From Marinobacter daqiaonensis (GTDB lineage Bacteria > Pseudomonadota > Gammaproteobacteria > Pseudomonadales > Oleiphilaceae): 64,000 nucleotides of DNA. Each line of letters starts with the position of its first letter. Position 1 is the stretch's first letter. Under the pieces are notes generated by a model that was given only the letters and a program-made list of their open reading frames with translations, was not told where the DNA came from and searched no databases. The stretch spans positions 1,585,616-1,649,615 of the forward strand of contig NZ_FOYW01000001.1 of NCBI RefSeq assembly GCF_900115285.1, written 5' to 3'. This document shows positions 8,745 to 18,382 of this stretch, piece after piece. A program made the translations under genes and the position numbers.

Positions 8745-9209
8745 GTGTTCAACATCGTGCTCTATGAGCCGGAGATACCGCCGAACACCGGCAATATCAT
8801 CCGGCTCTGCGCCAATACCGGCTGCCTGTTGCATCTGATCGAGCCCCTGGGGTTCACCCTGGAGGACAAACAGATGCGGCGGGCCGGTCTGGACTATAGC
8901 GAGTACGCCCGGGTGAAGGTGCACCCCGACTATGCCGCCTTCCTGGAGACCGAGCAGCCGCAGCGGCTGTTCGGCCTGACCACCAAGGGAAGTCGGCCCT
9001 ACCATGAGGTCAGCTACCAGGCTGGCGACTACCTGATGTTCGGCCCGGAAACCCGCGGTCTTCCGGAGAATGTTCGAGAGGGTCTCGCAGAGGGCCACCG
9101 CCTGCGCATCCCGATGCTGCCCCACAGCCGCAGCCTGAACCTTTCCAATTCCGCTGCGGTGGTCGTCTACGAAGGCTGGCGACAGCTGGGATTCCCAGAA
9201 GCAACCTGA
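8745..9209 (+). CDS. trmL: tRNA (cytidine/uridine-34-2'-O)-methyltransferase TrmL
   Basis: A 154-residue SPOUT-class methyltransferase that methylates the wobble ribose of tRNA-Leu isoacceptors. It opens with [20 protein letters not shown] and carries the knot motifs [11 protein letters not shown] and [18 protein letters not shown], which bind S-adenosylmethionine. The start is GTG 8745, seven bases after the thiolase stop; the longer TTG-started frame would overlap the thiolase and lacks family residues. The tight spacing suggests cotranscription. Confidence 0.92.
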   Translation: MFNIVLYEPEIPPNTGNIIRLCANTGCLLHLIEPLGFTLEDKQMRRAGLDYSEYARVKVHPDYAAFLETEQPQRLFGLTTKGSRPYHEVSYQAGDYLMFGPETRGLPENVREGLAEGHRLRIPMLPHSRSLNLSNSAAVVVYEGWRQLGFPEAT

Positions 9210-9229
9210 AACAGGATTGGCTGTAGAGT

Positions 9230-9628
9230 CGGCCTGCTGGCAAGTAGGATAGCCGCATCAGCGGAGGTGTATTCTTCGCTGGCAGGCCAGCTCCTACAGG
9301 GGGGGGGGCGTGACCGGAATTTCGGGGGTGGCCTGATAACTGACCGCTATTTCTCGGATAGCCTGATAACTGACCGGAATTTCCGGGGCTGCCTGGCAAC
9401 TGTAGGAGCCAGCCTGCTGGCGAGGACCGGACCTCACCATATGAGGCCGCCTCTTCGCTGGCAGGCCAGCTCCTACAGGGGAGCGTAACCGGAATTTCGG
9501 GGGGTGACCGGATAACTGACCGCTATTTCCCCGGTGGCCTGACAACTGTAGGAGCCAGCCTGCTGGCGAGGCGGTCAGCCGCAGAACTGGCGGGTGCCAT
9601 CTTCGCCAGCAGGCTGGCTCCTACAATG
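9230..9628. repeat. REP-type hairpins interleaved with a 30-bp tandem repeat
   Basis: This fills the gap between convergent trmL and secB. REP-like arms (TGTAGGAGCCAGCCTGCTGG and its complement ending GGCTCCTACA) form three hairpins: about 9230-9300, 9401-9480 and 9547-9625. Between the first two are three head-to-tail 30-bp units at 9311-9340, 9341-9370 and 9371-9400 (TGACCGGAATTTC...CTGATAAC type). Two more units sit at about 9485-9516 and 9517-9546 before the third hairpin. No gene is supported. Confidence 0.85.
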
Positions 9629-9652
9629 TATGACTGAGCGTGAGCTCCGGGA

Positions 9653-10174
9653 TCAGTGAGTCTGCTGACCCTCAGGGGAGGCATCGCCCTGGGCCTTGCC
9701 CTCCTGCTCCTGCTGCTTGCGCTTCACCGCCTGGGCGAAGATGGCGTCGAAGTTCACCGGCGCCAGCATCAGGGCGGGGAAACTGCCCTTGGTGACAACG
9801 TTGTCGATGGTTTCCCGGGCATAGGGGAACAACAGGTTCGGGCAATAGGCGCCCAGCATCGGAGGCACCTGCTGATCCGGGAATCCGTTCAGCAGAAAAA
9901 CGCCGGCCTGCTGGATTTCCACCAGGTAGGCAACCTTCTCCTCCACCTTCGCGGTGATGGTAATGGACAGCACCACCTCATACTGGGTGTCGCTGATCTT
10001 GTTGTGGGAGGTATTCAGGTCCATGTTGACCTGGGGCTTCCACTGCTCCTGGAAGACCAGGGGAGCATTCGGTGACTCGAAGGACAGGTCCTTCACATAG
10101 ATACGCTGCAGCGCGAACTGAGGCTGGTTTGCGTTCTCGTTGCCGGCAGCGGCCTGCTGATTGTTCTCAGCCAT
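9653..10174 (-). CDS. secB: Protein-export chaperone SecB
   Basis: A 173-residue SecB. It keeps precursor proteins unfolded and delivers them to SecA. The family core is visible: FALQRIYVKDLSFESPNAP at the start, the acidic TQYEVVLSITITAKV strand region, and the CPNLLFPYARETI segment followed by FPALMLAPVNFDA. The N-terminal 20 residues are a low-complexity Gln/Asn/Ala stretch and the C-terminal 20 are charged and polar, both typical. It follows the rhodanese gene in the same direction, an arrangement like E. coli yibN-secB (where grxC lies between). Confidence 0.95.
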   Translation of the reverse strand: MAENNQQAAAGNENANQPQFALQRIYVKDLSFESPNAPLVFQEQWKPQVNMDLNTSHNKISDTQYEVVLSITITAKVEEKVAYLVEIQQAGVFLLNGFPDQQVPPMLGAYCPNLLFPYARETIDNVVTKGSFPALMLAPVNFDAIFAQAVKRKQQEQEGKAQGDASPEGQQTH

Positions 10175-10205
10175 GATCTTTCCCTTTTGTGTTCAGAGTG
10201 TGTCG

Positions 10206-10622
10206 TTATTTTTTCACCAGCGGAAGGTTGGACGCCCTCCAGTCGCCGATACCACCGCTGAGGCGCACCACATTGTCGTACCCTTCAGCGTTCAGCTGCT
10301 TCACCGCCATGGCGGAATGCTGGCCCATCTTGTCGACCACGATAATGGTCTTGTCCTTGTGCTTTTTCAGCTCACCGGCACGGTCCTTGATGGCATTCAA
10401 TGGAATGTGGACGGAGCCGGTAATGCGGCCCTCATTGAAGTCTTTCCGATCCCGGATATCCACCACCACGGCCTCGTCACGGTTGATCATGTTCACGGCC
10501 TCCTGGGCGGAAACCTTTTTTCCGCCGCGGCGGCTTTCCAGGAGCACCAGTGCTATCAGCAGTGCAGCGAAAACGGAAACCAGAATGTAATGATTTACAA
10601 CGAACTCGAACAACCGTTCCAT
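10206..10622 (-). CDS. yibN: Membrane-anchored rhodanese-like protein (YibN type)
   Basis: A 138-residue protein with one N-terminal membrane helix (about 10-28, HYILVSVFAALLIALVLL) and a single rhodanese domain (about 38-135) containing VVVDIRDRKDFNEGRI. In the active-site loop, where rhodaneses carry a catalytic cysteine, the sequence is VVDKMGQHSAMAV: the cysteine is replaced by aspartate or lysine, so sulfurtransferase activity is doubtful. The start at 10622 places the membrane helix at the N terminus; the longer frame to 10700 adds residues unlike the family. It is upstream of secB and divergent from gpmI. Confidence 0.82.
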   Translation of the reverse strand: MERLFEFVVNHYILVSVFAALLIALVLLESRRGGKKVSAQEAVNMINRDEAVVVDIRDRKDFNEGRITGSVHIPLNAIKDRAGELKKHKDKTIIVVDKMGQHSAMAVKQLNAEGYDNVVRLSGGIGDWRASNLPLVKK

Positions 10623-10785
10623 GAACCTGTCCCGAAAAAATAATTTGGGCGGATTATACACACCCTCCGCCGGTGACAGAAGGCGCGTTCCGTAGCCCAA
10701 GGTGCCTAAAACAGGTTAGAATCCTCGTTCAAATTTCCAGGCGCCTCCGCAGACCCGGGGCTCCGCAACCACACCGGATTGAGCA

Positions 10786-12339
10786 ATGACCAGCACTCGC
10801 AAGACGACGGCACTGATCATACTGGACGGCTGGGGACATCGCGACCCGGCGGACGACAACGCCATCAGCAATGCCAATACCCCGTTCTGGGACAAGGCCT
10901 GGGCCGAGCAGCCCAAAACACTGATCAACACCTCAGGCATGTTTGTCGGGCTGCCCCAGGGGCAGATGGGCAATTCGGAGGTCGGTCACATGAACCTGGG
11001 GGCCGGCCGGGTTGTCTACCAGAGCCTGACCCGGATCGACAAGGATCTTGAGGACGGCACCTTCCAGCAGAACCCCGCCATGTGCGCGGCGGTGGACAAG
11101 GCGGTGGCCAATGGTGGCGCCGTTCATCTGCTGGGACTGCTGTCACCCGGTGGCGTTCACGCCCACGAGGATCACATCCTGGCGGCTGCCGAGCTGGCGG
11201 CCCACCGGGGCGCCAGACGAGTCTACATCCATGCCTTCCTGGATGGTCGTGACATGCCACCGCGCAGCGCCCGCCCTTCCCTGGAAAAGGCGGATGCCAG
11301 GATGAAATCCCTCGGTGTCGGGCGCGTCGCGTCCATTGTGGGCCGCTACTTCGCCATGGACCGGGACAACCGCTGGGACCGTGTCGAGCAGGCCTACAAC
11401 CTGCTGACCCTTGGAGACGCGGAATACACGGCACCGAACCCCCTGGCGGCCATTGACGAGGCCTATGAGCGAGGCGAGAACGACGAATTCGTCAAAGCCA
11501 CCCGCATTCAGGGCGACAAGGAGCCGGACGCCACCATAAACGATGGTGACGCAGTGCTCTTCATGAACTTCCGCGCGGACCGCGCCCGGGAGATTACCCG
11601 CTGCTTCGTGGACGAGGATTTCGACGGTTTCCGCCGCCGGAAACATCCTCGCCTGGCGGACTTCGTCATGCTGACCCAGTACGCAGCGGATATCGACACC
11701 TCCTGCGCCTATCCGCCGGAGCAGCTGGCGAATGGTCTCGGCGAGTACGTTTCGGCCCAGGGCAGGACCCAGCTGCGAATCGCAGAAACCGAAAAGTACG
11801 CCCACGTCACCTTCTTCTTCAATGGCGGGAAAGAAACGCCCTTTGAGGGTGAGGACCGCATCCTGGTGCCCTCACCGCAGGTGGCCACCTACGACCTGAA
11901 ACCGGAAATGAGCGCCCCCGAGGTGACCGACAGGCTGGTGGAAGCCATCAGGAGCCGCAAGTATGACCTGGTGGTGTGCAATTATGCCAACGGCGACATG
12001 GTCGGCCACACCGGCAAGCTGGATGCCGCCATCAAGGCCGCAGAGTGCGTGGACCAGTGCGTTGCCCGCATCGCAGAGGCTCTTGAGGAAGTGGGTGGTG
12101 AAGCCCTGATCACCGCCGATCACGGCAACTGCGAACAGATGACCGATCCGTCCTCGGGACAGGTCCATACTGCCCACACCATTGGCCCTGTTCCTCTGGT
12201 CTATCTTGGCCCGCGCGAGGTTTCCCTCAGGGATGACGGCAGTCTCAGCGACGTGGCACCGACACTGCTCAGTCTGATGGGAATGGACCAGCCCCGGGAA
12301 ATGACCGGCCACAGCCTGGTAGAGCTCAGCAACCGCTGA
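10786..12339 (+). CDS. gpmI: 2,3-bisphosphoglycerate-independent phosphoglycerate mutase
   Basis: A 517-residue alkaline-phosphatase-fold enzyme that interconverts 3- and 2-phosphoglycerate in glycolysis. The N-terminal metal site is LIILDGWGH, the phosphorylated serine is in [17 protein letters not shown], and the second metal site is in [11 protein letters not shown] near the end. Length and motif order are those of the family. It begins the block gpmI-envC-ctp-yibQ, divergent from the rhodanese gene, the conserved gammaproteobacterial order. Confidence 0.95.
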   Translation: MTSTRKTTALIILDGWGHRDPADDNAISNANTPFWDKAWAEQPKTLINTSGMFVGLPQGQMGNSEVGHMNLGAGRVVYQSLTRIDKDLEDGTFQQNPAMCAAVDKAVANGGAVHLLGLLSPGGVHAHEDHILAAAELAAHRGARRVYIHAFLDGRDMPPRSARPSLEKADARMKSLGVGRVASIVGRYFAMDRDNRWDRVEQAYNLLTLGDAEYTAPNPLAAIDEAYERGENDEFVKATRIQGDKEPDATINDGDAVLFMNFRADRAREITRCFVDEDFDGFRRRKHPRLADFVMLTQYAADIDTSCAYPPEQLANGLGEYVSAQGRTQLRIAETEKYAHVTFFFNGGKETPFEGEDRILVPSPQVATYDLKPEMSAPEVTDRLVEAIRSRKYDLVVCNYANGDMVGHTGKLDAAIKAAECVDQCVARIAEALEEVGGEALITADHGNCEQMTDPSSGQVHTAHTIGPVPLVYLGPREVSLRDDGSLSDVAPTLLSLMGMDQPREMTGHSLVELSNR

Positions 12340-12354
12340 GCGATATAGCCGGCA

Positions 12355-13536
12355 ATGTCTCCGACGTCTCCAGTCGCCACGCTGACCAGAAGCGCCACCG
12401 GAATTCTCCGGCTGGCGCTTTTTTGCGTTCTTCTGCTGGCAACGGGAATGGCCGGTGCCGAGCAGCAGGTGACTCCGGCGCAGGTGGAGGCCCTCAAAAA
12501 GGAAATTGAAAAGATTGACCGCTGGCTGTCCGATGCCGAAAAGGACCGCAGCCAGCTGGAACGCACCCTGGCTCAGACCGAAAAGGACATCAGCCGCCTG
12601 ACCCGGGAGCGCAGGGAGCTACAGGACCAGCGCCGGCAACAGGAGCAGGAGCTGGCGACGCTGCAAAAAAGCGAGAAGATCCTCGAACAGACGCTCAGCC
12701 AGCAGAAAACCGCACTGAAGAAACAGCTGCGGGGCGCCTGGATGGAGGGCAAGGCGCCCGCCATCAAGGTACTGCTCAACGAAGCCAGTCCGGAAGAAAT
12801 CGCCCGGACCATGACCTACTACGAGTACCTCAGCGGCGATAACCTTCAGCGCCTGGAGACCTTCAATGCCACCCTGGCGGAACTGAAGCAGACCCGCCAG
12901 CAGAAGCTGGAAGCCAGGAGCAACCTGGTGCGGCTGGAAGAGCAGGTTGCCAGTCGACAGAAGGAGCTGAAGGGTCAGCAGGCGAACCGGGAGCGAACCC
13001 TGGCGGCCCTGAAACAGGACATCGATGAGCGCCGCACCGAGCGGGGCGTCCTCGAAGCGGACCGCGAACGCCTGGAAAAACTGCTCCGGGAAGTGGAAGA
13101 GGCCATAGCAAGCATTCCCTCCCCCACCGAAACCGAGCCCTTCCAAAAACGCCGGGGGAGCATGCCCTGGCCGGCGAAGGGCAACCTGGCGGCAGCCTTC
13201 GGCGGTGCCATGGCCCAGGGTCATCTTCGTCGCAACGGTATTCTGCTGAACACCGCCGAAGAAGCTGACGTTCAGGTGGTCCACTACGGCCGTGTCGTCT
13301 TTGCCAACTGGCTGAGGGGGTTCGGCATGATGACCATCGTCGATCACGGTGATGGCTACATGACGCTCTACGGCCACAGCTCGAGCCTGCTGACGAGTCC
13401 CGGCGACTGGGTCCAGGCCGGTGAGACCATTGCCCTGGCCGGTCGGTCCGGAGGCACCGAGGATCCCGCTGTATATTTTGAACTGCGTCACAACGGCAAG
13501 CCAAAGAATCCCATGGGGTGGTTCGGCAAACGCTAA
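12355..13536 (+). CDS. envC: Murein hydrolase activator EnvC
   Basis: A 393-residue periplasmic protein with a signal peptide (about 1-35), a long coiled coil (about 38-250, heavy in E, Q, K and R) and a C-terminal LytM/M23 domain (about 265-390). The LytM domain keeps the fold motif IVDHGDGYMTLYGHSS, but the first metal histidine is replaced in LRRNGILL and the HxH-type end is AVYFELRHN. It therefore looks catalytically dead, as in EnvC, which activates amidases AmiA/AmiB at the division site. It starts 15 bases after gpmI. Confidence 0.92.
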   Translation: MSPTSPVATLTRSATGILRLALFCVLLLATGMAGAEQQVTPAQVEALKKEIEKIDRWLSDAEKDRSQLERTLAQTEKDISRLTRERRELQDQRRQQEQELATLQKSEKILEQTLSQQKTALKKQLRGAWMEGKAPAIKVLLNEASPEEIARTMTYYEYLSGDNLQRLETFNATLAELKQTRQQKLEARSNLVRLEEQVASRQKELKGQQANRERTLAALKQDIDERRTERGVLEADRERLEKLLREVEEAIASIPSPTETEPFQKRRGSMPWPAKGNLAAAFGGAMAQGHLRRNGILLNTAEEADVQVVHYGRVVFANWLRGFGMMTIVDHGDGYMTLYGHSSSLLTSPGDWVQAGETIALAGRSGGTEDPAVYFELRHNGKPKNPMGWFGKR

Positions 13537-13637
13537 CTGACCGTTTCTGCGGCAAAACCGTGGCTGACAAACACAGTGCGTGACGCCATACTGGCAGCAA
13601 TGCCAATGAATCCAAGCCTTCAAGACAGGAATGCTGA

Positions 13638-14984
13638 ATGAAACGGGTTATCCAACGTCGTAAATCCAGAGTGCTCGGCGGTGTACTGTTTTTTCTTTGC
13701 CTGCAGGGAGCCGTTGCCCAGGGCCAGGAAGCCGTCAGGGCTGAGTCCGCTCCCGGTGCTGCCGTAGACGAACAACCGGCCGCCCTGCCGCTGGATGACC
13801 TGCGCAAGTTCACGGAAGTGTTCAGTCGTATCAAGGATGCCTATGTCGAGGACGTGACAGACCAGCAGCTGCTGGAGAGCGCCATCAAGGGCATGCTCTC
13901 CGGGCTTGATCCCCATTCCGCCTACCTCGAACCTCAGGAATACGAGCAGCTGGAGGAAAGCACCACCGGCGAGTTTGGCGGCCTTGGCATCGAGGTGGGC
14001 ACCGAGGACGGCTTCGTCAAGGTCATTGCTCCCATCGATGACACCCCGGCAGAGCGGGCGGGCGTTCAGGCGGGGGATCTGATCATCAAGCTGGATGACG
14101 AACCCGTAAAGGGCATGTCGCTGCAGGATGCGGTCAGCCGGATGCGCGGCAAACCCGGCACCACCATTACCCTGACCATCATCCGGGATGGCGAGAGCGC
14201 GCCCCTGGAAATCGAAGTGGAACGGGCCGTCATCCAGGTTACCAGCATCAAGTCGCGGATGCTTGAGCCAGGCTATGGCTATATTCGCATCACCCAGTTC
14301 CAGGACGAGACCGGCAGACAGTTCATTGACGCGATAAAGGCCCTGATGTCAGAGCACGGAGGCACCCTCGACGGCCTCATTGTCGACGTTCGCAACAACC
14401 CGGGCGGGATCCTGCAGGCTGCGGTGGCAACCTCCGACGCACTGCTGGATGAGGGCCTGATTGTCTACACCGAGGGTCGCATACAGAGCTCCCGGCTGCG
14501 CTTCAGCGCCAAGGCTGGCGATGTCTCCGAGGGAACCCCCATCGTCGTGCTGATCAACGGCGGCTCCGCCTCCGCTTCCGAGATTCTTGCCGGAGCATTG
14601 CAGGATCATGAGCGCGCCGTGATCATGGGCACACAGTCCTTCGGCAAAGGTTCGGTTCAGACCGTTATTCCCCTGGACGAAACTCATGCCATCAAGCTGA
14701 CCACGGCCCGCTACTATACGCCGGACGGACGCTCCATCCAGGCCCGTGGCATAGCGCCGGACATCGAGGTTCGCCCCGCCACCCTCACTGAAATGGAGGG
14801 CGGCCCCATGTTCAGCGAAGCGAGCCTGAGCGGTCACCTGGAGAATGGAGAAGATGGCGCTTCCGGGAAAGGGCGCCAGCAAGGCGGTAACACCGAAGTG
14901 AGAAACGACTATCAGCTGCGCTCGGCCCTGAACCTGCTCAAGGGCATGAACATTCTGGGCAAGCGGGGAGCCGACATCGAGTGA
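13638..14984 (+). CDS. ctpA: S41 carboxy-terminal processing protease
   Basis: A 448-residue exported serine protease. It has a signal peptide (about 1-28), a PDZ domain (about 100-185, with GVQAGDLIIKLDDEPV) and the S41 catalytic core with the serine in GGSASASEILAGAL near 315 and the lysine in SFGKGSVQTV near 340. Such proteases trim periplasmic proteins and cell-wall enzymes. The location after envC suggests a cell-envelope role. The stop overlaps the next gene's GTG start by four bases, showing translational coupling. Confidence 0.92.
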   Translation: MKRVIQRRKSRVLGGVLFFLCLQGAVAQGQEAVRAESAPGAAVDEQPAALPLDDLRKFTEVFSRIKDAYVEDVTDQQLLESAIKGMLSGLDPHSAYLEPQEYEQLEESTTGEFGGLGIEVGTEDGFVKVIAPIDDTPAERAGVQAGDLIIKLDDEPVKGMSLQDAVSRMRGKPGTTITLTIIRDGESAPLEIEVERAVIQVTSIKSRMLEPGYGYIRITQFQDETGRQFIDAIKALMSEHGGTLDGLIVDVRNNPGGILQAAVATSDALLDEGLIVYTEGRIQSSRLRFSAKAGDVSEGTPIVVLINGGSASASEILAGALQDHERAVIMGTQSFGKGSVQTVIPLDETHAIKLTTARYYTPDGRSIQARGIAPDIEVRPATLTEMEGGPMFSEASLSGHLENGEDGASGKGRQQGGNTEVRNDYQLRSALNLLKGMNILGKRGADIE

Positions 14985-15805
14985 GTCTTTTTGCAACGCT
15001 GCTGGGGCTTGCCCTGCTGGCCCCGGCCCTGGCACTGGCGGATATCAGCGCAGAAGGGGAAAGCGCCCTCCAGCCCACCATCGCCATCATTATTGATGAC
15101 ATGGGCCACAACCCGGTGGAGGGCGCTCGGCTGATCGGACTGGAACAGCCCCTGACACTCGCCTTCCTGCCCTACCGCCGATACACCACCCGCCTCGCCA
15201 CCCTGGCCCATCGCCATCACAAGGAAGTCATGCTCCACGCGCCCATGGACAACACCCGGAAGATCGGCCTGGGGGCCGGTGGCCTGACAGCGGAGATGGA
15301 CAGGGACGACCTGATCCGGACCCTACGGCGCTCCCTGCAGTCCGTCCCCCATGTCCGGGGCGTCAACAACCATATGGGCAGCCTGCTGACGCAAATGCCG
15401 GAGCCCATGGCCTGGATCATGGAAGAACTGCACAATTACCCGGTCTATTTCGTGGACAGCCGGACCATTGCCAGCTCCGTCGCCGGCCGGACCGCCGCTC
15501 TGAATAACATCCCCACGGTCACACGGGATGTCTTCCTCGATCACGAACAGACCGAAGCCTACATCGACGCCCAGTTCAGACTCCTGGTCGAGAAAGCGCG
15601 CAAGAACGGGACGGCAATCGGTATCGGCCACCCCCACACGGTTACGGTGGATTATCTGGAGAAAACCCTGCCGGAACTGGATGAAGAGGGCATCGCGGTG
15701 GCCACGGTGAGCGCGGTCTGGGCGATACGCAACGGAAACCGCCGTATGTTTGCGGAAGGCGAGAAGCAGGAGATCGTGCCTGCCATGGCGTCCAAACAGG
15801 ACTGA
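14981..15805 (+). CDS. yibQ: Divergent polysaccharide deacetylase (YibQ family)
   Basis: A 274-residue exported protein. The hydrophobic N terminus (about 1-20) is a signal peptide. The domain has the YibQ/DUF610 signature IAIIIDDMGHN with the metal aspartates, VMLHAPMDN, GVNNHMGSLLT and the late IGIGHPHTVTVDYL. The family is related to NodB-type deacetylases but its substrate is unknown. It starts at GTG 14981 inside the end of ctpA, and it is the last gene of the gpmI-envC-ctp-yibQ block. Confidence 0.88.
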   Translation: MSLFATLLGLALLAPALALADISAEGESALQPTIAIIIDDMGHNPVEGARLIGLEQPLTLAFLPYRRYTTRLATLAHRHHKEVMLHAPMDNTRKIGLGAGGLTAEMDRDDLIRTLRRSLQSVPHVRGVNNHMGSLLTQMPEPMAWIMEELHNYPVYFVDSRTIASSVAGRTAALNNIPTVTRDVFLDHEQTEAYIDAQFRLLVEKARKNGTAIGIGHPHTVTVDYLEKTLPELDEEGIAVATVSAVWAIRNGNRRMFAEGEKQEIVPAMASKQD

Positions 15806-15812
15806 ATTTTTT

Positions 15813-15975
15813 GCCACGGAATCCACGGAAGGACACGGAAAGAAAAGATAAAAAACGGTTGGCCACGGACGACACGGATAAAGCAAAAGATTATTTTGAT
15901 AATTGATCTTTTTCGTCCGTGAATGTCCGTGGCGTTCTTTGCTGTTTTTTCCGTGTCCTTCCGTGGATTCAGTGG
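15813..15975. repeat. Nested inverted repeat, copy 4 (between convergent yibQ and hisF)
   Basis: A full copy with the same outer arms (GCCACGGAATCCACGGAAGG / GGATTCAGTGGC) and inner arms (GCCACGGACGACACGGAT / CCGTGAATGTCCGTGGC) as the copies in the suf region 13 kb away. Like copy 3 it fills the space between two convergent stop codons. Confidence 0.85.
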
Positions 15976-15986
15976 CTAACCGGAAA

Positions 15987-16760
15987 TCAGTCCCGCACTT
16001 CAATGCCCTGGGCTTTCATGAAGGCCTTGGCCTCGGGAATGGTGTGCTGACCGAAGTGGAAAATGGACGCCGCCAGGACCGCATCGGCGCCACCCTGAAG
16101 TACACCGTCAGCCAGGTGCTGCAGCTCCCCCACCCCGCCGGAGGCAATCACCGGAACAATCACTGCGTCACTGATGGCTTTTGTCAGGCCCAGGTCAAAC
16201 CCTATCTTGGTGCCGTCCCGGTCCATGCTGGTGAGCAGCAACTCGCCCGCACCCATGGCGACCATCTTACGGGCCCACTCCACGGCATCCAGGCCGGTGG
16301 GCTTGCGGCCGCCGTGGGTGAAGATTTCCCAGCGGGGTTCTTCATCCCCCTCACTGACCCGCTTGGCGTCGATGGCGACCACGATACACTGGCTGCCGAA
16401 ACGCTCTGCCGCTTCCTTCACGAACTCGGGGCTGAACACCGCGGCGGTGTTGATGGACACCTTGTCGGCACCGGCGTTGAGGAGTTTGCGGATGTCCTCG
16501 ACGGTTCGCACCCCGCCCCCCACGGTGAGGGGAATAAACACCTCCGCCGCCATGCGCTCGACGGTTTCGTAGGTGGTGTCGCGGCTTTCGTGGCTGGCGG
16601 TGATGTCGAGGAAGGTAATCTCGTCGGCGCCCTGCTCGTTGTACTTGCGGGCCACTTCCACCGGGTCACCGGCGTCGCGGATATCGACGAAGTTGACGCC
16701 CTTGACGACACGCCCCTTGTCCACGTCCAGGCAGGGAATGATTCGTTTTGCCAGTGCCAT
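15987..16760 (-). CDS. hisF: Imidazole glycerol phosphate synthase, cyclase subunit HisF
   Basis: A 257-residue (beta/alpha)8 barrel that uses ammonia from HisH to form IGP and AICAR in histidine synthesis. It starts [21 protein letters not shown], with the catalytic aspartate in CLDVD and the second in [13 protein letters not shown]; phosphate-binding loops GGGVRT and ASGGVG are present. It is the last gene of the hisB-hisH-hisA-hisF run and starts 10 bases after the end of hisA. Confidence 0.96.
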   Translation of the reverse strand: MALAKRIIPCLDVDKGRVVKGVNFVDIRDAGDPVEVARKYNEQGADEITFLDITASHESRDTTYETVERMAAEVFIPLTVGGGVRTVEDIRKLLNAGADKVSINTAAVFSPEFVKEAAERFGSQCIVVAIDAKRVSEGDEEPRWEIFTHGGRKPTGLDAVEWARKMVAMGAGELLLTSMDRDGTKIGFDLGLTKAISDAVIVPVIASGGVGELQHLADGVLQGGADAVLAASIFHFGQHTIPEAKAFMKAQGIEVRD

Positions 16761-16770
16761 GGGTAGCTCC

Positions 16771-17511
16771 TCAGGATCTCTTCAGGCTATCGCAGTAGGC
16801 CTGGGCTTCGGCCACGTCCAGGGTGCCTTCGTAGATGGCGCGGCCGGTGATGGCACCCAGAATGCCTTTGTCGGCCACTGTGGCGAGGCGTTTCAGGTCG
16901 TCCATGTTGGTGACACCGCCGGAGGCAATCACCGGGATGCCGCAGGCTTCCGCCAGGGCGGCGGTGGCTTCCACGTTGACGCCCTGCATCATGCCGTCGC
17001 GGCTGATGTCGGTATAGACGATGGCCTCCACTCCGTCATCCGCGAAGCGTCTGGCCAGGTCGGTGGCCATGACTTCAGAGACTTCCGCCCAGCCGTCGGT
17101 GGCAACCCGGCCGTCTTTGGCGTCCAGGCCAACAATGATGCGTCCCGGGAACTGCTTGCACATCTGGGTGACGAAGTCCGGCTCCTTGACCGCCTTGGTG
17201 CCGATGATCACCCACTGCACCCCTGCCCGCAGATAGGCTTCGATGGTGTCCGCGGAGCGGATGCCCCCACCGATCTGGATGGGCAGGTTGGTATACCTGG
17301 TGGCGATGGCACGAACGATTTCGCCGTTGACCGGCTCGCCGGCGAAGGCGCCATTAAGATCGACCAGGTGCAGGCGGCGGGCGCCGGCCTTTACCCAGCG
17401 TTCGGCCATTTCCACCGGATCGTCGCCGTATTGGGTGGAGTCGTCCATTCGCCCCTGGCGGAGGCGAACGCATTTGCCGTCTTTCAGGTCGATAGCGGGG
17501 ATGATCAGCAT
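16771..17511 (-). CDS. hisA: Phosphoribosylformimino-AICAR ribotide isomerase HisA
   Basis: A 246-residue barrel isomerase of histidine synthesis. It opens [20 protein letters not shown] with the catalytic aspartate, has the second in [15 protein letters not shown], and keeps QIGGGIRS and ASGGV phosphate loops. ATG 17511 gives the normal start; the longer frame to 17631 runs into an intergenic hairpin and is not used. It is separated from hisH by 197 bases holding that hairpin. Confidence 0.95.
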   Translation of the reverse strand: MLIIPAIDLKDGKCVRLRQGRMDDSTQYGDDPVEMAERWVKAGARRLHLVDLNGAFAGEPVNGEIVRAIATRYTNLPIQIGGGIRSADTIEAYLRAGVQWVIIGTKAVKEPDFVTQMCKQFPGRIIVGLDAKDGRVATDGWAEVSEVMATDLARRFADDGVEAIVYTDISRDGMMQGVNVEATAALAEACGIPVIASGGVTNMDDLKRLATVADKGILGAITGRAIYEGTLDVAEAQAYCDSLKRS

Positions 17512-17572
17512 GGATTTTTTCCTTTGGCTCTGGGCCTTTAACCTTGGGGCTTTTGCCGCCCGTGCTCTGGCA

Positions 17573-17666
17573 GGTGGAAGCCCTTTCCGGGACACGCCGT
17601 AGATACGTCCCTGTAGGCTCTTCAAAAACATCCCTGTTTTTGAAGGTCCCGGAAAGGGCTTCCACC
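17573..17666. repeat. Intergenic hairpin with 21-bp perfect arms (hisH-hisA)
   Basis: GGTGGAAGCCCTTTCCGGGAC at 17573-17593 is exactly complementary to 17646-17666. A second small hairpin (TTCAAAAACA / TGTTTTTGAA) lies in the loop. It interrupts the his run between hisH and hisA and would be in the transcript. Confidence 0.8.
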
Positions 17667-17708
17667 CACCAGATCACTACCTTTGGCGGGGCCCGCTTGA
17701 TGGTCGGA

Positions 17709-18347
17709 TCAGTTTCCGGACCAACCAGCAAAGTTTTTCAAAAGCTGCAGTCCCGCCCGGGCACTTTTCTCCGGGTGGAACTGCGCCGCAAAAATGTTGT
17801 TTCTTGCCACTGCGGCGGCAAGGTCGACCCCATAGTGGGTGCGGCCGGCGATGTCTTCGTTGCCGGCGGATTCAACGTAGTAGCTGTGAACAAAGTAGAA
17901 CCGGTCGCCATCGTCGATGCCGTGCCACAGGGGATGATCGATGGTCTGCCAGACCTGGTTCCACCCCATATGGGGCACTTTCAGGCGTTCGCCGTTCTCG
18001 GTCAGGTTATTGCCGAAGAAGCGGACCTCGGAGTCAAACAGGTTGATGCAGTCCACGCCGTTGTTTTCTTCGCTGCGGGACATGATGGCCTGCATGCCCA
18101 CGCAGATGCCGAGGAACGGGCGGTCCACGGAGACCTCCCGTACCAGCTCGTCCACGCCCAGGCGGCGGATTTCAGCCATGCAGTCACGGATGGCGCCTAC
18201 GCCGGGCAGGATGACCCGGTCCGCCTCGCGGATTTCGTTGGCGTTGCCGGTGACCAATACTCTTGTGCCCGGGGCGACATGCTCCACAGCCTTGCGGGCG
18301 GAATGAAGGTTGCCCATGCCGTAGTCGATTATGGCGACGGTGTTCAT
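17709..18347 (-). CDS. hisH: Imidazole glycerol phosphate synthase, glutamine amidotransferase subunit HisH
   Basis: A 212-residue class I glutamine amidotransferase that supplies ammonia to HisF. The nucleophile is in [12 protein letters not shown] near residue 80, and the histidine-glutamate pair is in [10 protein letters not shown] near the end. It starts [16 protein letters not shown]. It lies 35 bases downstream of hisB. Confidence 0.95.
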   Translation of the reverse strand: MNTVAIIDYGMGNLHSARKAVEHVAPGTRVLVTGNANEIREADRVILPGVGAIRDCMAEIRRLGVDELVREVSVDRPFLGICVGMQAIMSRSEENNGVDCINLFDSEVRFFGNNLTENGERLKVPHMGWNQVWQTIDHPLWHGIDDGDRFYFVHSYYVESAGNEDIAGRTHYGVDLAAAVARNNIFAAQFHPEKSARAGLQLLKNFAGWSGN

Positions 18348-18382
18348 AACGGAGTTATCGGTCCAAGAAGGTTCAGGGCCGC

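Noticed and set aside
9311..9546. Possible CRISPR array
   Set aside because: The 30-bp units are directly adjacent with no variable spacers, are partly diverged, and no cas gene is near. They are tandem repeats.
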